From contig NZ_KB851200.1 in assembly GCF_000368065.1 (NCBI RefSeq), forward strand, positions 1,605,204 to 1,669,203: a stretch of 64,000 nucleotides of DNA, read 5' to 3'. The position numbers were made by a program, and so were the translations under genes. Shown here piece by piece: positions 36,086 through 44,482 of this stretch. The first letter of the stretch is position 1; every line of letters starts with the position of its first letter. Source of the stretch: Acinetobacter seifertii. Its GTDB lineage: Bacteria > Pseudomonadota > Gammaproteobacteria > Pseudomonadales > Moraxellaceae. A model generated the notes under the pieces. It was not told the DNA's origin and did no database searches. It saw nothing but the letters and a program-made list of their open reading frames with translations.

Positions 36086-37501
36086 TCAGTCATCAATCAT
36101 GGCGAACTCTTGCTCAGGCGTACCTTTCACCAAATGATGACGGCTATATAACAAGTAATAGAGTATAAATCCGACATAAATGAGTGCGGCTAATAACCAA
36201 ACTTTTGGATTTACCATTAACCCTGCCACTACAGCAACAGCAGCAAGAATTAAAGCAATGCAAGACGTCCACATTCCACCAGGGGTTTTATAAGGGCGTG
36301 ATAATTCGGGGCGAGACAAACGCAACTTAATATGTGAAAGCATCATCAACACATAAGAAATGGTTGCACCGAATACTGCCATTAAAATGAGTAAGTCCCC
36401 CTCACCTGTTAAAGAGAGTAAGAAGCCGATAATGCCCGGAATGATAATGGCCCAATATGGCGCTTTATTTTCATTGGTGAGCGATAAGTTTTTTGGTAAA
36501 TATCCTGCACGTGACAATGCAAAAATCTGGCGTGAATAGGCATAAATAATTGAGAAGAAACTTGCGACAAGCCCAGCAAGACCTACAAAGTTAACAAAAC
36601 TTGCCAACCATGTGTGCTGACCATACACCGCAATAAGCGCATCAACTAAAGGTGCCCCTGAATTTTTTAAAGCATTTGAACCCGCTGCGCCTGCTCCCAA
36701 AAATAAAATTAAAAGTGCAAACGATGCCAATATCAACATTGAACCAATCAAGCCACGTGGTAAAGAACGTACTGGATCTTTTGCTTCTTCGGCTGCCAGT
36801 GGCACCCCTTCAACGGCAAGGAAAAACCAGATGGCATAAGGTACTGCGGCCCATATTCCCATATAGCCAAATGGTAAAAATTGACTTGCACCTGCATGAG
36901 CGCTGACTGGAATATCAAACAAACGTGCGCTGTCAAAATGTGGAAGCATCGCGACAATAAATACGACCAGTGCAATACAAGCAACGGCGGTAATTCCAAA
37001 CATGATTTTAAGCGCTTCACCTGCACCTTTGAGATGAATGCCCATAAAAACTAAATAGCAAATTAAATAAACAGCCCAGCCGCCAATGCCAAAGAGTGAT
37101 TGGCAATATGAACCGATAAATACGGCAATGGCGGCAGGTGCAATTGCGTATTCAATTAAAATCGCAGTCCCTGTGAGGTATCCGCCAAAAGGACCAAATG
37201 CAACACGGGCAAAACTATAGCCACCGCCAGCGGTAGGTAACATGGTTGACATCTCAGACATTACAAAGCTCATGCAGAGATACATAAACGCGACGATGAC
37301 TGTTGCAATAAAGAGTCCTCCCCAGCCACCTTGTGCCAGCCCAAAATTCCAACCCGCAAAGTCACCCGAAATGACGTAAGAGACACCCAACCCCACTAAA
37401 AGTAACCAACCTACTGCCCCCTTTTTTAACTGACGTTTTGCAAAATACTCTGCGTCCTGTTGTAAAGCACCAACATCTACGCTTAATTCAGACTCTTTCA
37501 T
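36086..37501 (-). CDS. eat: Ethanolamine permease
   Basis: 471-residue APC-superfamily transporter with about 12 membrane helices. SGDFAGWNFGLAQGGWGG and SEMSTMLPTAGGGYSFARVA match the Eat ethanolamine family, as does ALSRAGYLPKNLSLTNENKAPYWA. It is divergent from the ethanolamine-kinase-like gene and shares with the phospho-lyase gene a bipartite upstream motif. It imports ethanolamine by proton symport. Confidence 0.85.
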   Translation of the reverse strand: MKESELSVDVGALQQDAEYFAKRQLKKGAVGWLLLVGLGVSYVISGDFAGWNFGLAQGGWGGLFIATVIVAFMYLCMSFVMSEMSTMLPTAGGGYSFARVAFGPFGGYLTGTAILIEYAIAPAAIAVFIGSYCQSLFGIGGWAVYLICYLVFMGIHLKGAGEALKIMFGITAVACIALVVFIVAMLPHFDSARLFDIPVSAHAGASQFLPFGYMGIWAAVPYAIWFFLAVEGVPLAAEEAKDPVRSLPRGLIGSMLILASFALLILFLGAGAAGSNALKNSGAPLVDALIAVYGQHTWLASFVNFVGLAGLVASFFSIIYAYSRQIFALSRAGYLPKNLSLTNENKAPYWAIIIPGIIGFLLSLTGEGDLLILMAVFGATISYVLMMLSHIKLRLSRPELSRPYKTPGGMWTSCIALILAAVAVVAGLMVNPKVWLLAALIYVGFILYYLLYSRHHLVKGTPEQEFAMIDD

Positions 37502-37560
37502 TGTCGTATTGCCTTATCGACCAAATTTACACCACCAATAGTTGCGCAAAAGATATTCAT

Positions 37561-37602
37561 AAAACTTGACAGCAAAACATCTCCCCGACCACTTGAAGTC
37601 AA
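37561..37602. promoter_or_regulatory. Bipartite operator, copy 1 (eat/kinase divergent promoter)
   Basis: AAAACTTGAC (37561-37570), 22 bp, then TTGAAGTCAA (37593-37602). The same two 10-mers with the same 22-bp spacing stand before the phospho-lyase gene at 43051-43092. Likely bound by the AraC regulator encoded between them. Confidence 0.75.
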
Positions 37603-37682
37603 GTTGATTCATTTTTTCTTTTATAAGATCGACGGCATCTCAACACGAAACGTGTTTAAAAATTAAATTGAGGAGATGGGTT

Positions 37683-38684
37683 ATGTCTGTAGAACAAAAT
37701 GAATTTTTAAGCCAAGTTCAATTACAAATACTGGCAGAACAAGCAATTAAGCAATATCCATCAGACTATCAAGGACAGGTCAAACTACTGTGTCAGTCTG
37801 AAAATGCAACCTATCAAGTTTCGACTGGATCTGCCCGATATGCACTTCGAATTCACCGTCCGAACTATCACAGCAAACTCGATATACAAAGTGAGCTTGA
37901 ATGGTTAGATGCTTTAAATGCCAGCGGTATTCAAGTTCCTGTTGCGATTGCAGATCAATCGGGTGAACGCGTCATTACCTTGAAACTATCGAATGATATT
38001 TATCGGTATGCAGTTCTTTTTAACTGGGTTGAGGGCGACATGCCGACTGTTGAAGTCGACCCCACTGCATTTGAACAATTAGGGCAAATTACCGCAAAGT
38101 TGCACGTACATAGTAAGACATGGCAAGCACCTGAAAACTTCCAACGTATTGTGTGGAACCATGAAACCATGGTCGGTGCAGATGGACACTGGGGAAATTG
38201 GAAAAATGCACCTCATTTAAGACCACAAGATCACGGCGTAATTGAAGAAGCCATTGCACAGATTTCGAAAGATTTAAATTTCTTTGGCAAAACCCAAGAA
38301 CGCTATGGCCTGATTCATGCTGATTTGCGTTTAACTAATCTCTTACTACAACAAGAACGTATCGGCGTGATCGATTTTGATGACTGCGGCATGAGCTGGT
38401 TTATGCATGACCTCGCTGCTGCAATTAGCTTCAATGAACATTATGCAAATGCACCACAATGGGTTGATTACTGGTTAAAAGGCTACGAGCGCGTAGGTCA
38501 TATTCAGTCTGAAGAATATGAAATGATCCCGACTTTTATCATGCAACGCCGCATTCAAATGATGGCTTGGAATGGTTCTCACGCACAAACAGAAATGGCT
38601 CAAAGTCTTGGAGACCAATGGTCCAATGAAACTGTGCGTCTCTGTAAAAAATATCTAAACGGACAAATGCCTGTCGGAATTTGA
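37683..38684 (+). CDS. APH-type phosphotransferase, probable ethanolamine kinase
   Basis: 333 residues with the aminoglycoside/choline kinase fold. The Brenner-like catalytic motif is LIHADLRLTNLLL (about 208-220) and the metal-binding VIDFDDCGMSW follows (about 226-236). An ATP-binding region lies near the N-terminus (YQVSTGSARYALRIHRPNY). ATG 37683 has GGAG upstream; TTG 37668 is rejected. Neighbours (ethanolamine permease, phospho-lyase) suggest that it phosphorylates ethanolamine, not an antibiotic. Homoserine- or choline-kinase activity are alternatives. Confidence 0.78.
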   Translation: MSVEQNEFLSQVQLQILAEQAIKQYPSDYQGQVKLLCQSENATYQVSTGSARYALRIHRPNYHSKLDIQSELEWLDALNASGIQVPVAIADQSGERVITLKLSNDIYRYAVLFNWVEGDMPTVEVDPTAFEQLGQITAKLHVHSKTWQAPENFQRIVWNHETMVGADGHWGNWKNAPHLRPQDHGVIEEAIAQISKDLNFFGKTQERYGLIHADLRLTNLLLQQERIGVIDFDDCGMSWFMHDLAAAISFNEHYANAPQWVDYWLKGYERVGHIQSEEYEMIPTFIMQRRIQMMAWNGSHAQTEMAQSLGDQWSNETVRLCKKYLNGQMPVGI

Positions 38685-38715
38685 AAAGTGATTTAGATCG
38701 CTTTTCTTCATTTTC
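38683..38715 (+). terminator. Terminator or attenuator after the kinase gene
   Basis: GAAAAGTGAT and ATCGCTTTTC form a 10-bp stem with a 4-nt loop followed by T-rich sequence, overlapping the kinase stop. Confidence 0.6.
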
Positions 38716-38758
38716 ACTTTTTAGTTTTTAATTTTTATAGAATTTAAAGGAAGGGTTT

Positions 38759-40084
38759 ATGCAAGCTACCCATCAACTGAGCAAAGTTGCCAAAGCACTA
38801 TTACTCATCAGTAGTCTGGCAAGCATGATTGCCCTAAGCGCATGTAACTACAACCCTGTACAAAACACATCTCCCCCAGTTACTATTCAAAAAAAGGAAT
38901 ATATCCAAAAAGGTCAATGGGATGCTTTTAACTTTGACCAACTTAATCAATTGATTGCTACTTATGGAAAAGATAGCCCGAACTATAACCCTGAAAAGCG
39001 CCCGTATATTGTCACTGACTTTGACAATACCTCGGTATTTTTAGACATCGAAGAAGCAACTTTAATATATCAACTTGAACACTTAGCGTTTAATGTCACG
39101 CCTGAGCAGCTTAATCAGATTATTCGTAAAGGAATTAGCTCGCAAAACTTTGAAGCGGCCTACAATAACCAGCAAGGCCAAGCCGTCAATATAGATAAAA
39201 TCGCTCCAGATATTATTGCTAGCTACACATGGCTTTATCACCACTATAGCGGTCTAAAAGGCAAGCAAAGTCTGGATCAAATTAAACAAGATCCGCATTA
39301 TCTCGATTTCATTACTAAAATGAGATATCTATATGCGGCAATTGGAGACACGTTTGATCATGAAGTTGCATATCCGTGGGTCACTTATTTATTTACTGGG
39401 CTTACCGAACAAGAGGTCCGTAATTTGGTGAAAGCAACGGTGGCTTGGCAAATGCAGCAACCGATTGGACCCGTGACATGGACTTCCCCCGCAGCGCTTT
39501 CAGGCCAAGCAGGCGTTGTGAAAACCACTTGGGAAAATGGTTTAAGACCATACCGTGAAATGCAAAATCTATTTAAGGCCTTTCAAGACAATGGCATTGA
39601 TGTCTATGTATGCTCGGCATCTTTTATTGATGTGATTAAGGAAATTATTTCTAATCCAGAGATCGGCTATAACATTAATGAAAAAAATGCCTACGCCATG
39701 GAGTTAGAACGAGATGCACAAAATCGAATTTTACCTGAGTTTCGTCATGGCTATGCGCAAACTCAAGGTAAAGGCAAAACCGCAACCATCCAGCGTTTTT
39801 TAGTCTCTAAATATGGTTACGGGCCAATTTTTATCGCGGGTGACAGTGAAGGCGATCAAAATATGATGCAAGATTTTGCGGCGACTCAGAAAGTTTTAAT
39901 TATCAACCGATTGCGCAGTCCGAGTTCTGATATTGGAAAGTTTTCTCAGCAGGCTGTGCAGAGCTATGGTCAAGCCAATACTAAGTTCTTACTACAGGGG
40001 CGCGATGCCAATACAGGTCAATTTAGACCCTCAATGGCTAGTTTAAGTTATGGTGCGCAAACGGCGAAAACTACAAAAAATTAG
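38759..40084 (+). CDS. HAD-family phosphatase lipoprotein, phosphocholine/phosphoethanolamine phosphatase-like
   Basis: 441 residues. A signal peptide ends in the lipobox ALSAC (Cys 29), so the enzyme is anchored in the periplasm. HAD motif I is YIVTDFDNTSVFLD (about 82-95), motif II is VYVCSASFIDVIKE, and the acidic motif IV is IFIAGDSEGDQNMMQ. The layout matches the Pseudomonas PchP phosphorylcholine phosphatase group. Beside an ethanolamine permease it would release ethanolamine (or choline) from phosphate esters outside the inner membrane. AAAGGAAGG precedes the ATG. Confidence 0.8.
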   Translation: MQATHQLSKVAKALLLISSLASMIALSACNYNPVQNTSPPVTIQKKEYIQKGQWDAFNFDQLNQLIATYGKDSPNYNPEKRPYIVTDFDNTSVFLDIEEATLIYQLEHLAFNVTPEQLNQIIRKGISSQNFEAAYNNQQGQAVNIDKIAPDIIASYTWLYHHYSGLKGKQSLDQIKQDPHYLDFITKMRYLYAAIGDTFDHEVAYPWVTYLFTGLTEQEVRNLVKATVAWQMQQPIGPVTWTSPAALSGQAGVVKTTWENGLRPYREMQNLFKAFQDNGIDVYVCSASFIDVIKEIISNPEIGYNINEKNAYAMELERDAQNRILPEFRHGYAQTQGKGKTATIQRFLVSKYGYGPIFIAGDSEGDQNMMQDFAATQKVLIINRLRSPSSDIGKFSQQAVQSYGQANTKFLLQGRDANTGQFRPSMASLSYGAQTAKTTKN

Positions 40085-40380
40085 TATTTCACTTATTTTC
40101 TCATGCCTACAATACATGTTGTATGCATGAGAAGCCGCTTAATTTCTTGTTTTAGTTCTGCCCTTTTTGCCTATCTCTAATGCATTTTCTGCCTTCTTTT
40201 AGTTCGCAACCCAACGTTAAATGCAACTCTTGATCTCTTCTTAAAGAAGAGAGCCTGAAACTTAAAACATCAACACATAAGTCATTATTTTATAAAAACT
40301 TTTAACAACACAAAATCAAGGATGTAAGCAAAAACTGGTATGGCTTTTGCTTAATATAAGAATAGTTAGGAATAAATATC

Positions 40381-41427
40381 ATGAGACTTGACATGTTACA
40401 TCTCAACCCAGCTCATCTTGTCGACTCAAATATGTGTAATCAAGGTGTATTGTCTGCAGCTGCCTCTGGATTAAGCGAGTTTATTCGTCAAAAAGGTGCA
40501 GATGTTGATCGCGTTTTAGGTATTAGTGGTATTAATCCTGAACTTTTAATTAGCCCAACGTTGAGCTTACAACTCCCCAATTATTGCAAAGTACTAGAAC
40601 AGGCAGCACTGGTTTCTGGTTGTGATAATTTTGGTCTGCATTATGGTCAACAGTTTCAACCGAAATCATTAGGGCTCATTGGTTACATTGGTCTTTGCTC
40701 AAATACACTAGAGTCTGCACTCATGAACATGACCAATAATTTTTATTTGCATCAGAAAGATACCCTCAATCGAATGGTCGATTTGGGAGATAGCTGGCGT
40801 ATAGATTATCAAGTTCAACATGGTGCGATTTTAACACGCCGCCAAGATGCAGAACTGACCATGGGCATGTTTATGAATGTGATTCGTGAAGTGATGGGCC
40901 CTCATTATTCACCACGTGCGATTCACTTTGAGCATACTCGACCTGAATTTTGGCAAGAACACAGTAAATTATTTAACGCGCCTGTTTATTTTGATCAACC
41001 TTTTAACTCCATCATCATTTCAAAAAAAGACGTCCAGCATACTATGCCGGGCCGTGATTCTATTTTGCTAACAGTGATTCTAGATACGTTGCACCTACTC
41101 AATCGTGCTTCACCAAGTCAAAGTCTTGCAGATCAGGTGCGTTCCCACATTCAACTTGAACTGAGTGAAGGTGAACCCAACCTTGAAAAAATCGCTCATG
41201 ATATTGGTTTAACGAGTTGCACCCTTACCCGCCGTTTAAAAAATGAAGGACTCACCTTTACCCATTTAGTCGATCAGGTTCGTTGTGAGTTGGCCGAACA
41301 TTATATTAAGCAGAAAAATATTCCCATTTCAGAAATGGCATTCTTATTAGGTTACTCAGAAGTAAGTGCTTTATCGCGTGCATTTAAACGCTGGTTTGGT
41401 GTTACACCACGTCAATTAAGACACTAA
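40381..41427 (+). CDS. AraC-family transcriptional regulator
   Basis: 348 residues. The N-terminal 210 residues fit the Arabinose_bd-type ligand domain (ISGINPELLISPTLSLQLPN; HYGQQFQPKSLGLIGYIGLC). The C-terminal AraC double helix-turn-helix runs from about 255 to 348 (LEKIAHDIGLTSCTLTRRLK; ISEMAFLLGYSEVSALSRAF, then FGVTPRQLRH). It is located in the middle of the ethanolamine genes and is the obvious candidate to bind the shared bipartite operators. A terminator follows. Confidence 0.88.
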   Translation: MRLDMLHLNPAHLVDSNMCNQGVLSAAASGLSEFIRQKGADVDRVLGISGINPELLISPTLSLQLPNYCKVLEQAALVSGCDNFGLHYGQQFQPKSLGLIGYIGLCSNTLESALMNMTNNFYLHQKDTLNRMVDLGDSWRIDYQVQHGAILTRRQDAELTMGMFMNVIREVMGPHYSPRAIHFEHTRPEFWQEHSKLFNAPVYFDQPFNSIIISKKDVQHTMPGRDSILLTVILDTLHLLNRASPSQSLADQVRSHIQLELSEGEPNLEKIAHDIGLTSCTLTRRLKNEGLTFTHLVDQVRCELAEHYIKQKNIPISEMAFLLGYSEVSALSRAFKRWFGVTPRQLRH

Positions 41428-41440
41428 AGCATTGCAAATA

Positions 41441-41467
41441 CAGGCCTTGAATAAAGGCCTTTTTATT
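41441..41467 (+). terminator. Intrinsic terminator of the AraC gene
   Basis: AGGCCTT (41442-41448) pairs with AAGGCCT (41454-41460), followed by TTTT. Confidence 0.8.
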
Positions 41468-41517
41468 ATTTAAGTAATCGAGATAAATTCTAAAGACACA
41501 TAAGATAATTGAACAAC

Positions 41518-41568
41518 AAAATACCCCTCAAATTAGATTTAACATCCAACTTGAAGGGTATTTTTATA
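41518..41568 (-). terminator. Terminator of the phospho-lyase gene
   Basis: A long imperfect stem (AAATACCC.TCAA / TTGA.GGGTATTT) with U-rich ends on both strands, 8 nt after the minus-strand stop. Confidence 0.7.
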
Positions 41569-41575
41569 GAAGGTC

Positions 41576-42916
41576 TTACTTTAATTTTGTTAATGCTTGA
41601 TCCAAAGCACCAACTAACCAATCGATATCTTTTATTTGGAAAGCCAAAGGTGGGCGCAATTTCAATACATTGCCATAAGGACCTGCAACTGAGGTTAAAA
41701 CTCGATGAGTATTTCTGAGTTCTTCAATAAGGTTCAAAGCCAATGCTTTATTCGGCTCTTTTGTCGCTCTATCTTTAACCAGTTCAAACCCTATAAACAG
41801 ACCAGCGCCACGTACGTCACCCACCATCTCATGTTTATCCATAAGTTTAGTGAGTTCCTTAAGAAGTAGCCCTCCCACATATTTGCTATGGGTTTGCAAT
41901 TCTTCTTCCTGAATGACTTTAAGTACAGCCTGTGCCGCTGCCATAGAAACAGGATTACCACCAAAGGTATTAAAATATGGAATTTTATCGCTAAAAGCAG
42001 CAAGAACGTCACTCTTGGCTAAAAGCCCTGACACTGGCACGCCATTACCCATTGGTTTACCTGTGGTAATGATATCAGGCACAACATTGTGACGACCAAA
42101 GCCCCAGAACGAATCGCCAGTGCGCGCGAAACCCGGTTGTACTTCATCAGCAATAAAGATACCGCCATTGGCATGTACAACATCAACCGCTTTTTGTAAG
42201 AACCCAACAGGATTAGGCATCACACCGTCAGAAGAAAATATTGAGTCCGCTAAAAAACCTGCAAACTTAATACCTTTTGCATTCATATCATCAATTTGTT
42301 GCTGGATTTGCTGCGCGAACCATGTGCCTAAATCATCAGTTTGAATTCGATAATAATCAGGTGCCGGAACTAGACGAGTTGTAGCATCTAAAGGCTGCTC
42401 AGTTCCAAGCGCTGGAGAGCATCCTGATGTTAAGCTACTGGTTCCATGATACGACTCTTGAGACACAATAATTCCTGTACCGCCGCTATATTCACGGGCA
42501 ATACGAATCGCTAAATCATTCGCTTCTGAACCCGTACACATATACATGGCACGGTCAATTTCATCGGGAGTGGTTTGTAAAAGTTCTTCGGTATAATCCA
42601 AAATATTTTCATGTAAATAACGGGTATGGGTATTGAGCATTTTCATTTGCTCATTTACCGCTTCAATCACCGCAGGATGACAATGACCAATGCTGGCAAC
42701 ATTGTTGTAAACATCTAGATATTGATGACCTGCTGCATCCCATAAATATTGTCCCTGTCCTTTCACCAGATGCACAGGATTACGATAAAACAAGCGATAG
42801 GATTCACCTAAAATTTTATTTCTTTTATCGGTCAGTTTGCGGGTAGCATGGTCCAGCTCAGCAGCATGTTCTGGACGAAAGCTATTGGTATCCATAATGG
42901 TTGAACGCGTACCCAT
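41576..42916 (-). CDS. Class III PLP enzyme, probable ethanolamine-phosphate phospho-lyase
   Basis: 446-residue fold-type I class III aminotransferase-like protein. Conserved blocks are HLVKGQGQYLWDAAGHQYLD, MYMCTGSEANDLAIRIARE, IADEVQPGFARTG and the PLP-Lys site ITTGKPMGNGVPV. The family also contains true aminotransferases. Its shared operator with the permease and kinase, and the permease-kinase-lyase set, point to ethanolamine-phosphate lyase (to acetaldehyde, ammonia and phosphate), as described in Erwinia and human ETNPPL. GAGGAG precedes the ATG. Confidence 0.75.
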   Translation of the reverse strand: MGTRSTIMDTNSFRPEHAAELDHATRKLTDKRNKILGESYRLFYRNPVHLVKGQGQYLWDAAGHQYLDVYNNVASIGHCHPAVIEAVNEQMKMLNTHTRYLHENILDYTEELLQTTPDEIDRAMYMCTGSEANDLAIRIAREYSGGTGIIVSQESYHGTSSLTSGCSPALGTEQPLDATTRLVPAPDYYRIQTDDLGTWFAQQIQQQIDDMNAKGIKFAGFLADSIFSSDGVMPNPVGFLQKAVDVVHANGGIFIADEVQPGFARTGDSFWGFGRHNVVPDIITTGKPMGNGVPVSGLLAKSDVLAAFSDKIPYFNTFGGNPVSMAAAQAVLKVIQEEELQTHSKYVGGLLLKELTKLMDKHEMVGDVRGAGLFIGFELVKDRATKEPNKALALNLIEELRNTHRVLTSVAGPYGNVLKLRPPLAFQIKDIDWLVGALDQALTKLK

Positions 42917-43050
42917 GAATGACTCCTCTATTTATATTCAGCATACTTTTGCACGAGACGATGACTGACGTAGGCAACTCATACGCTGATTCGAAATATT
43001 TCAGTATTTGATTGAAGTTACGCAAACCATATTGCTTAAGTATCTTTAAA

Positions 43051-43092
43051 AAAACTTGACCTCAGACCACTTAAGCCACAATTTGAAGTCAA
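43051..43092. promoter_or_regulatory. Bipartite operator, copy 2 (phospho-lyase promoter)
   Basis: AAAACTTGAC (43051-43060), 22 bp, TTGAAGTCAA (43083-43092). It lies 135 bp before the lyase start and matches 37561-37602 in both boxes and in spacing. Confidence 0.75.
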
Positions 43093-43151
43093 CTTATTGC
43101 TCTGTTATTGCAATGCTCAAAGCTCATCTAATCGCTATTTATCATTAGGGC

Positions 43152-43736
43152 TTATACTTCCCCTAATCGTGGGCTAAAGTTTCTAACAAAAGAATTTAGA
43201 AAATAATCCAACACTACATCTCTTTCCTCCAAACCTTGCGAGCCTAAAACCTGTAGTAGTAAACCATCTATCAGGTTTACCACCATGTTGGCATCGAATT
43301 GTGGCTCACGGATTTCTCCGCTAAAAATCAGATCAAAAATTTCATGGCGCAGCCACTTTCGATATTCAACTGCCATTCGGTAAGCCTGCGGGTGAAGTAG
43401 TTTTATTTCAAAAATAGCTTTTAGTAAAAGGTTATAGAGGCTGTTTAAATTGGTATGTAAGATAATAATTTCTTTGAGTTTATCTTTTGACGCGTAATAA
43501 CAGCTTGAGTAAATAATAGCGAGCACTTTCTCTCTGAGCAGGCTTTTTTGAAAGGCGATGCACATTTCAACTAAGCGTTCTTTTGAGCCAAAATATTTAT
43601 AAAACGTAGATTTGGTGATTTGGGATTGTTTAGCAATCAGGTCTACACCTACGGTGTGAAAGCCACGGGTGGTAAAGAGTTGAATTGCGGTTTGAACAAC
43701 CTGTAGTTTTTTGGAAGAGATTTCTAAATTTCGCAT
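43152..43736 (-). CDS. TetR-family transcriptional regulator
   Basis: 194 residues from ATG 43736 (GGAA 8 nt upstream); the frame extends to 43841 but that part overlaps a terminator hairpin. The N-terminal helix-turn-helix is VVQTAIQLFTTRGFHTVGVD, then ITKSTFYKYFGSKERLVEMC. The C-terminal domain (about 75-190) is an unassigned ligand-binding/dimer domain. No obvious target gene is adjacent, and the regulated function is unknown. Confidence 0.85.
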   Translation of the reverse strand: MRNLEISSKKLQVVQTAIQLFTTRGFHTVGVDLIAKQSQITKSTFYKYFGSKERLVEMCIAFQKSLLREKVLAIIYSSCYYASKDKLKEIIILHTNLNSLYNLLLKAIFEIKLLHPQAYRMAVEYRKWLRHEIFDLIFSGEIREPQFDANMVVNLIDGLLLQVLGSQGLEERDVVLDYFLNSFVRNFSPRLGEV

Positions 43737-43774
43737 AATTTTTCCGTTATAAATTCTTGTTGTTTCTAAATGAG

Positions 43775-43814
43775 ATAAAAAGCCTGTGCCTTTTTGGGAG
43801 AAAAAAAGGCACAG
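43775..43814 (-). terminator. Intrinsic terminator of the structured-RNA B transcript
   Basis: CTGTGCCTTTTT (43784-43795) and AAAAAGGCACAG (43803-43814) form a 12-bp stem. On the minus strand it is followed by GCTTTTTATC. It lies upstream of the TetR gene, about 110 bp after the small ORF of copy B. Confidence 0.75.
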
Positions 43815-43924
43815 CAAAGCCGTAAAGACTGTGCTTGGCACATCTCAAGTTTTGTTGTTACTAAGTTTTAAGTAAAAATGACTTTAAGCCTGAAAACCTT
43901 GAGGCGTTCAAGCTGCTTTAATTT

Positions 43925-43981
43925 TTAAGCTGTGTCGTTATAGCTTTTGGCATTGAGAGCCAAGAAATAATGGATGTGCAA
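43925..43981 (-). CDS. Short ORF behind structured RNA B (18 residues, TTG start), icd-like remnant
   Basis: AAGGAG is followed 6 nt later by TTG, the same spacing as GGAG to ATG in copy A. The peptide MHIHYFLALNAKSYNDTA then stops. The HYxFLALNA opening resembles the N-terminus of phage icd/host-division-inhibitor-like proteins as I remember them. If so, this is a truncated remnant. The evidence is context plus a short similarity only. Confidence 0.35.
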   Translation of the reverse strand: MHIHYFLALNAKSYNDTA

Positions 43982-43982
43982 A

Positions 43983-44203
43983 GCCAACTCCTTTTTTATT
44001 GGGAGTTCTGCCGACATGAATAGAAATTATGGTGGCAGAACGAAAGGGGGTTCGCGGACTGGCCTTAAGATTCCAGCACACCCAAAGGTGTCCCCCTCCC
44101 GTTCCGCCGCAGAGGGGGCACGAGGGTGTACACACTAAAAGTATAAAACCTTTAATGCTCTTAAGGGACGATCCGCGACGATCGACTGGCAATGTAGGCC
44201 AGC
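43983..44203 (-). ncRNA. Structured leader RNA, copy B
   Basis: Minus-strand counterpart of 5367-5586. First hairpin CTGGC/GCCAG (44202-44198 and 44190-44186, 7-nt loop); closing stem TCGCGGA 44178-44172 with TCCGCGA 44058-44052, and CTTAAG 44165-44160 with CTTAAG 44069-44064. Inner hairpins lie at 44157-44133, at CTCGT 44124-44120/ACGGG 44102-44098, and at ACACC-TTTG-GGTGT 44091-44078. A further GTTCTGCC/GGCAGAAC hairpin precedes AACTCC 44007-44002 pairing with GGAGTT 43991-43986, which covers the Shine-Dalgarno. Relative to copy A, several stems differ by paired changes (A-U to G-C in the first hairpin; most pairs in the closing stem). Confidence 0.75.
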
Positions 44204-44209
44204 AGGCAA

Positions 44210-44238
44210 AGAATAGTGCCCAACCCTTTTACAGTCAA
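44210..44238 (-). promoter_or_regulatory. Sigma70-like promoter of structured RNA copy B
   Basis: On the minus strand TTGACT (44238-44233), 17 bp, TATTCT (44215-44210). The predicted start near 44203 is one base before the first hairpin, as in copy A. Confidence 0.7.
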
Positions 44239-44482
44239 GCACGCAACATGCCATTTGTTTTAAATTAAATCATTAGAAAAGTAAGGCTAAATAATGAAGG
44301 AGTTATTGTTAAGTGGGGGTTATAAAGAAGTGATAAAAAAACAGTCAAATTGAGCTATTTTTAAAGATTAGATAAACAATATAAAATTAATTTTTAAATA
44401 ATTAATAAAATTTTGATCTAACCATTGAATAAAAAAAATTCACCTATAAATAAGTTAGATATCAACTTTATATGAGCAAAAA

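Noticed and set aside
37683..38684. Aminoglycoside-resistance kinase
   Set aside because: The fold matches, but the gene sits in an ethanolamine regulon with a shared operator; a catabolic kinase is more likely.
43938..44192. 84-codon minus-strand ORF over the structured RNA
   Set aside because: It runs straight through the conserved helices. The two RNA copies conserve base pairing rather than this reading frame. It may be annotated elsewhere as an Ash-like protein, but it is better explained as RNA.
44029..44268. 79-codon plus-strand ORF
   Set aside because: Antisense of structured RNA B; no ribosome site.
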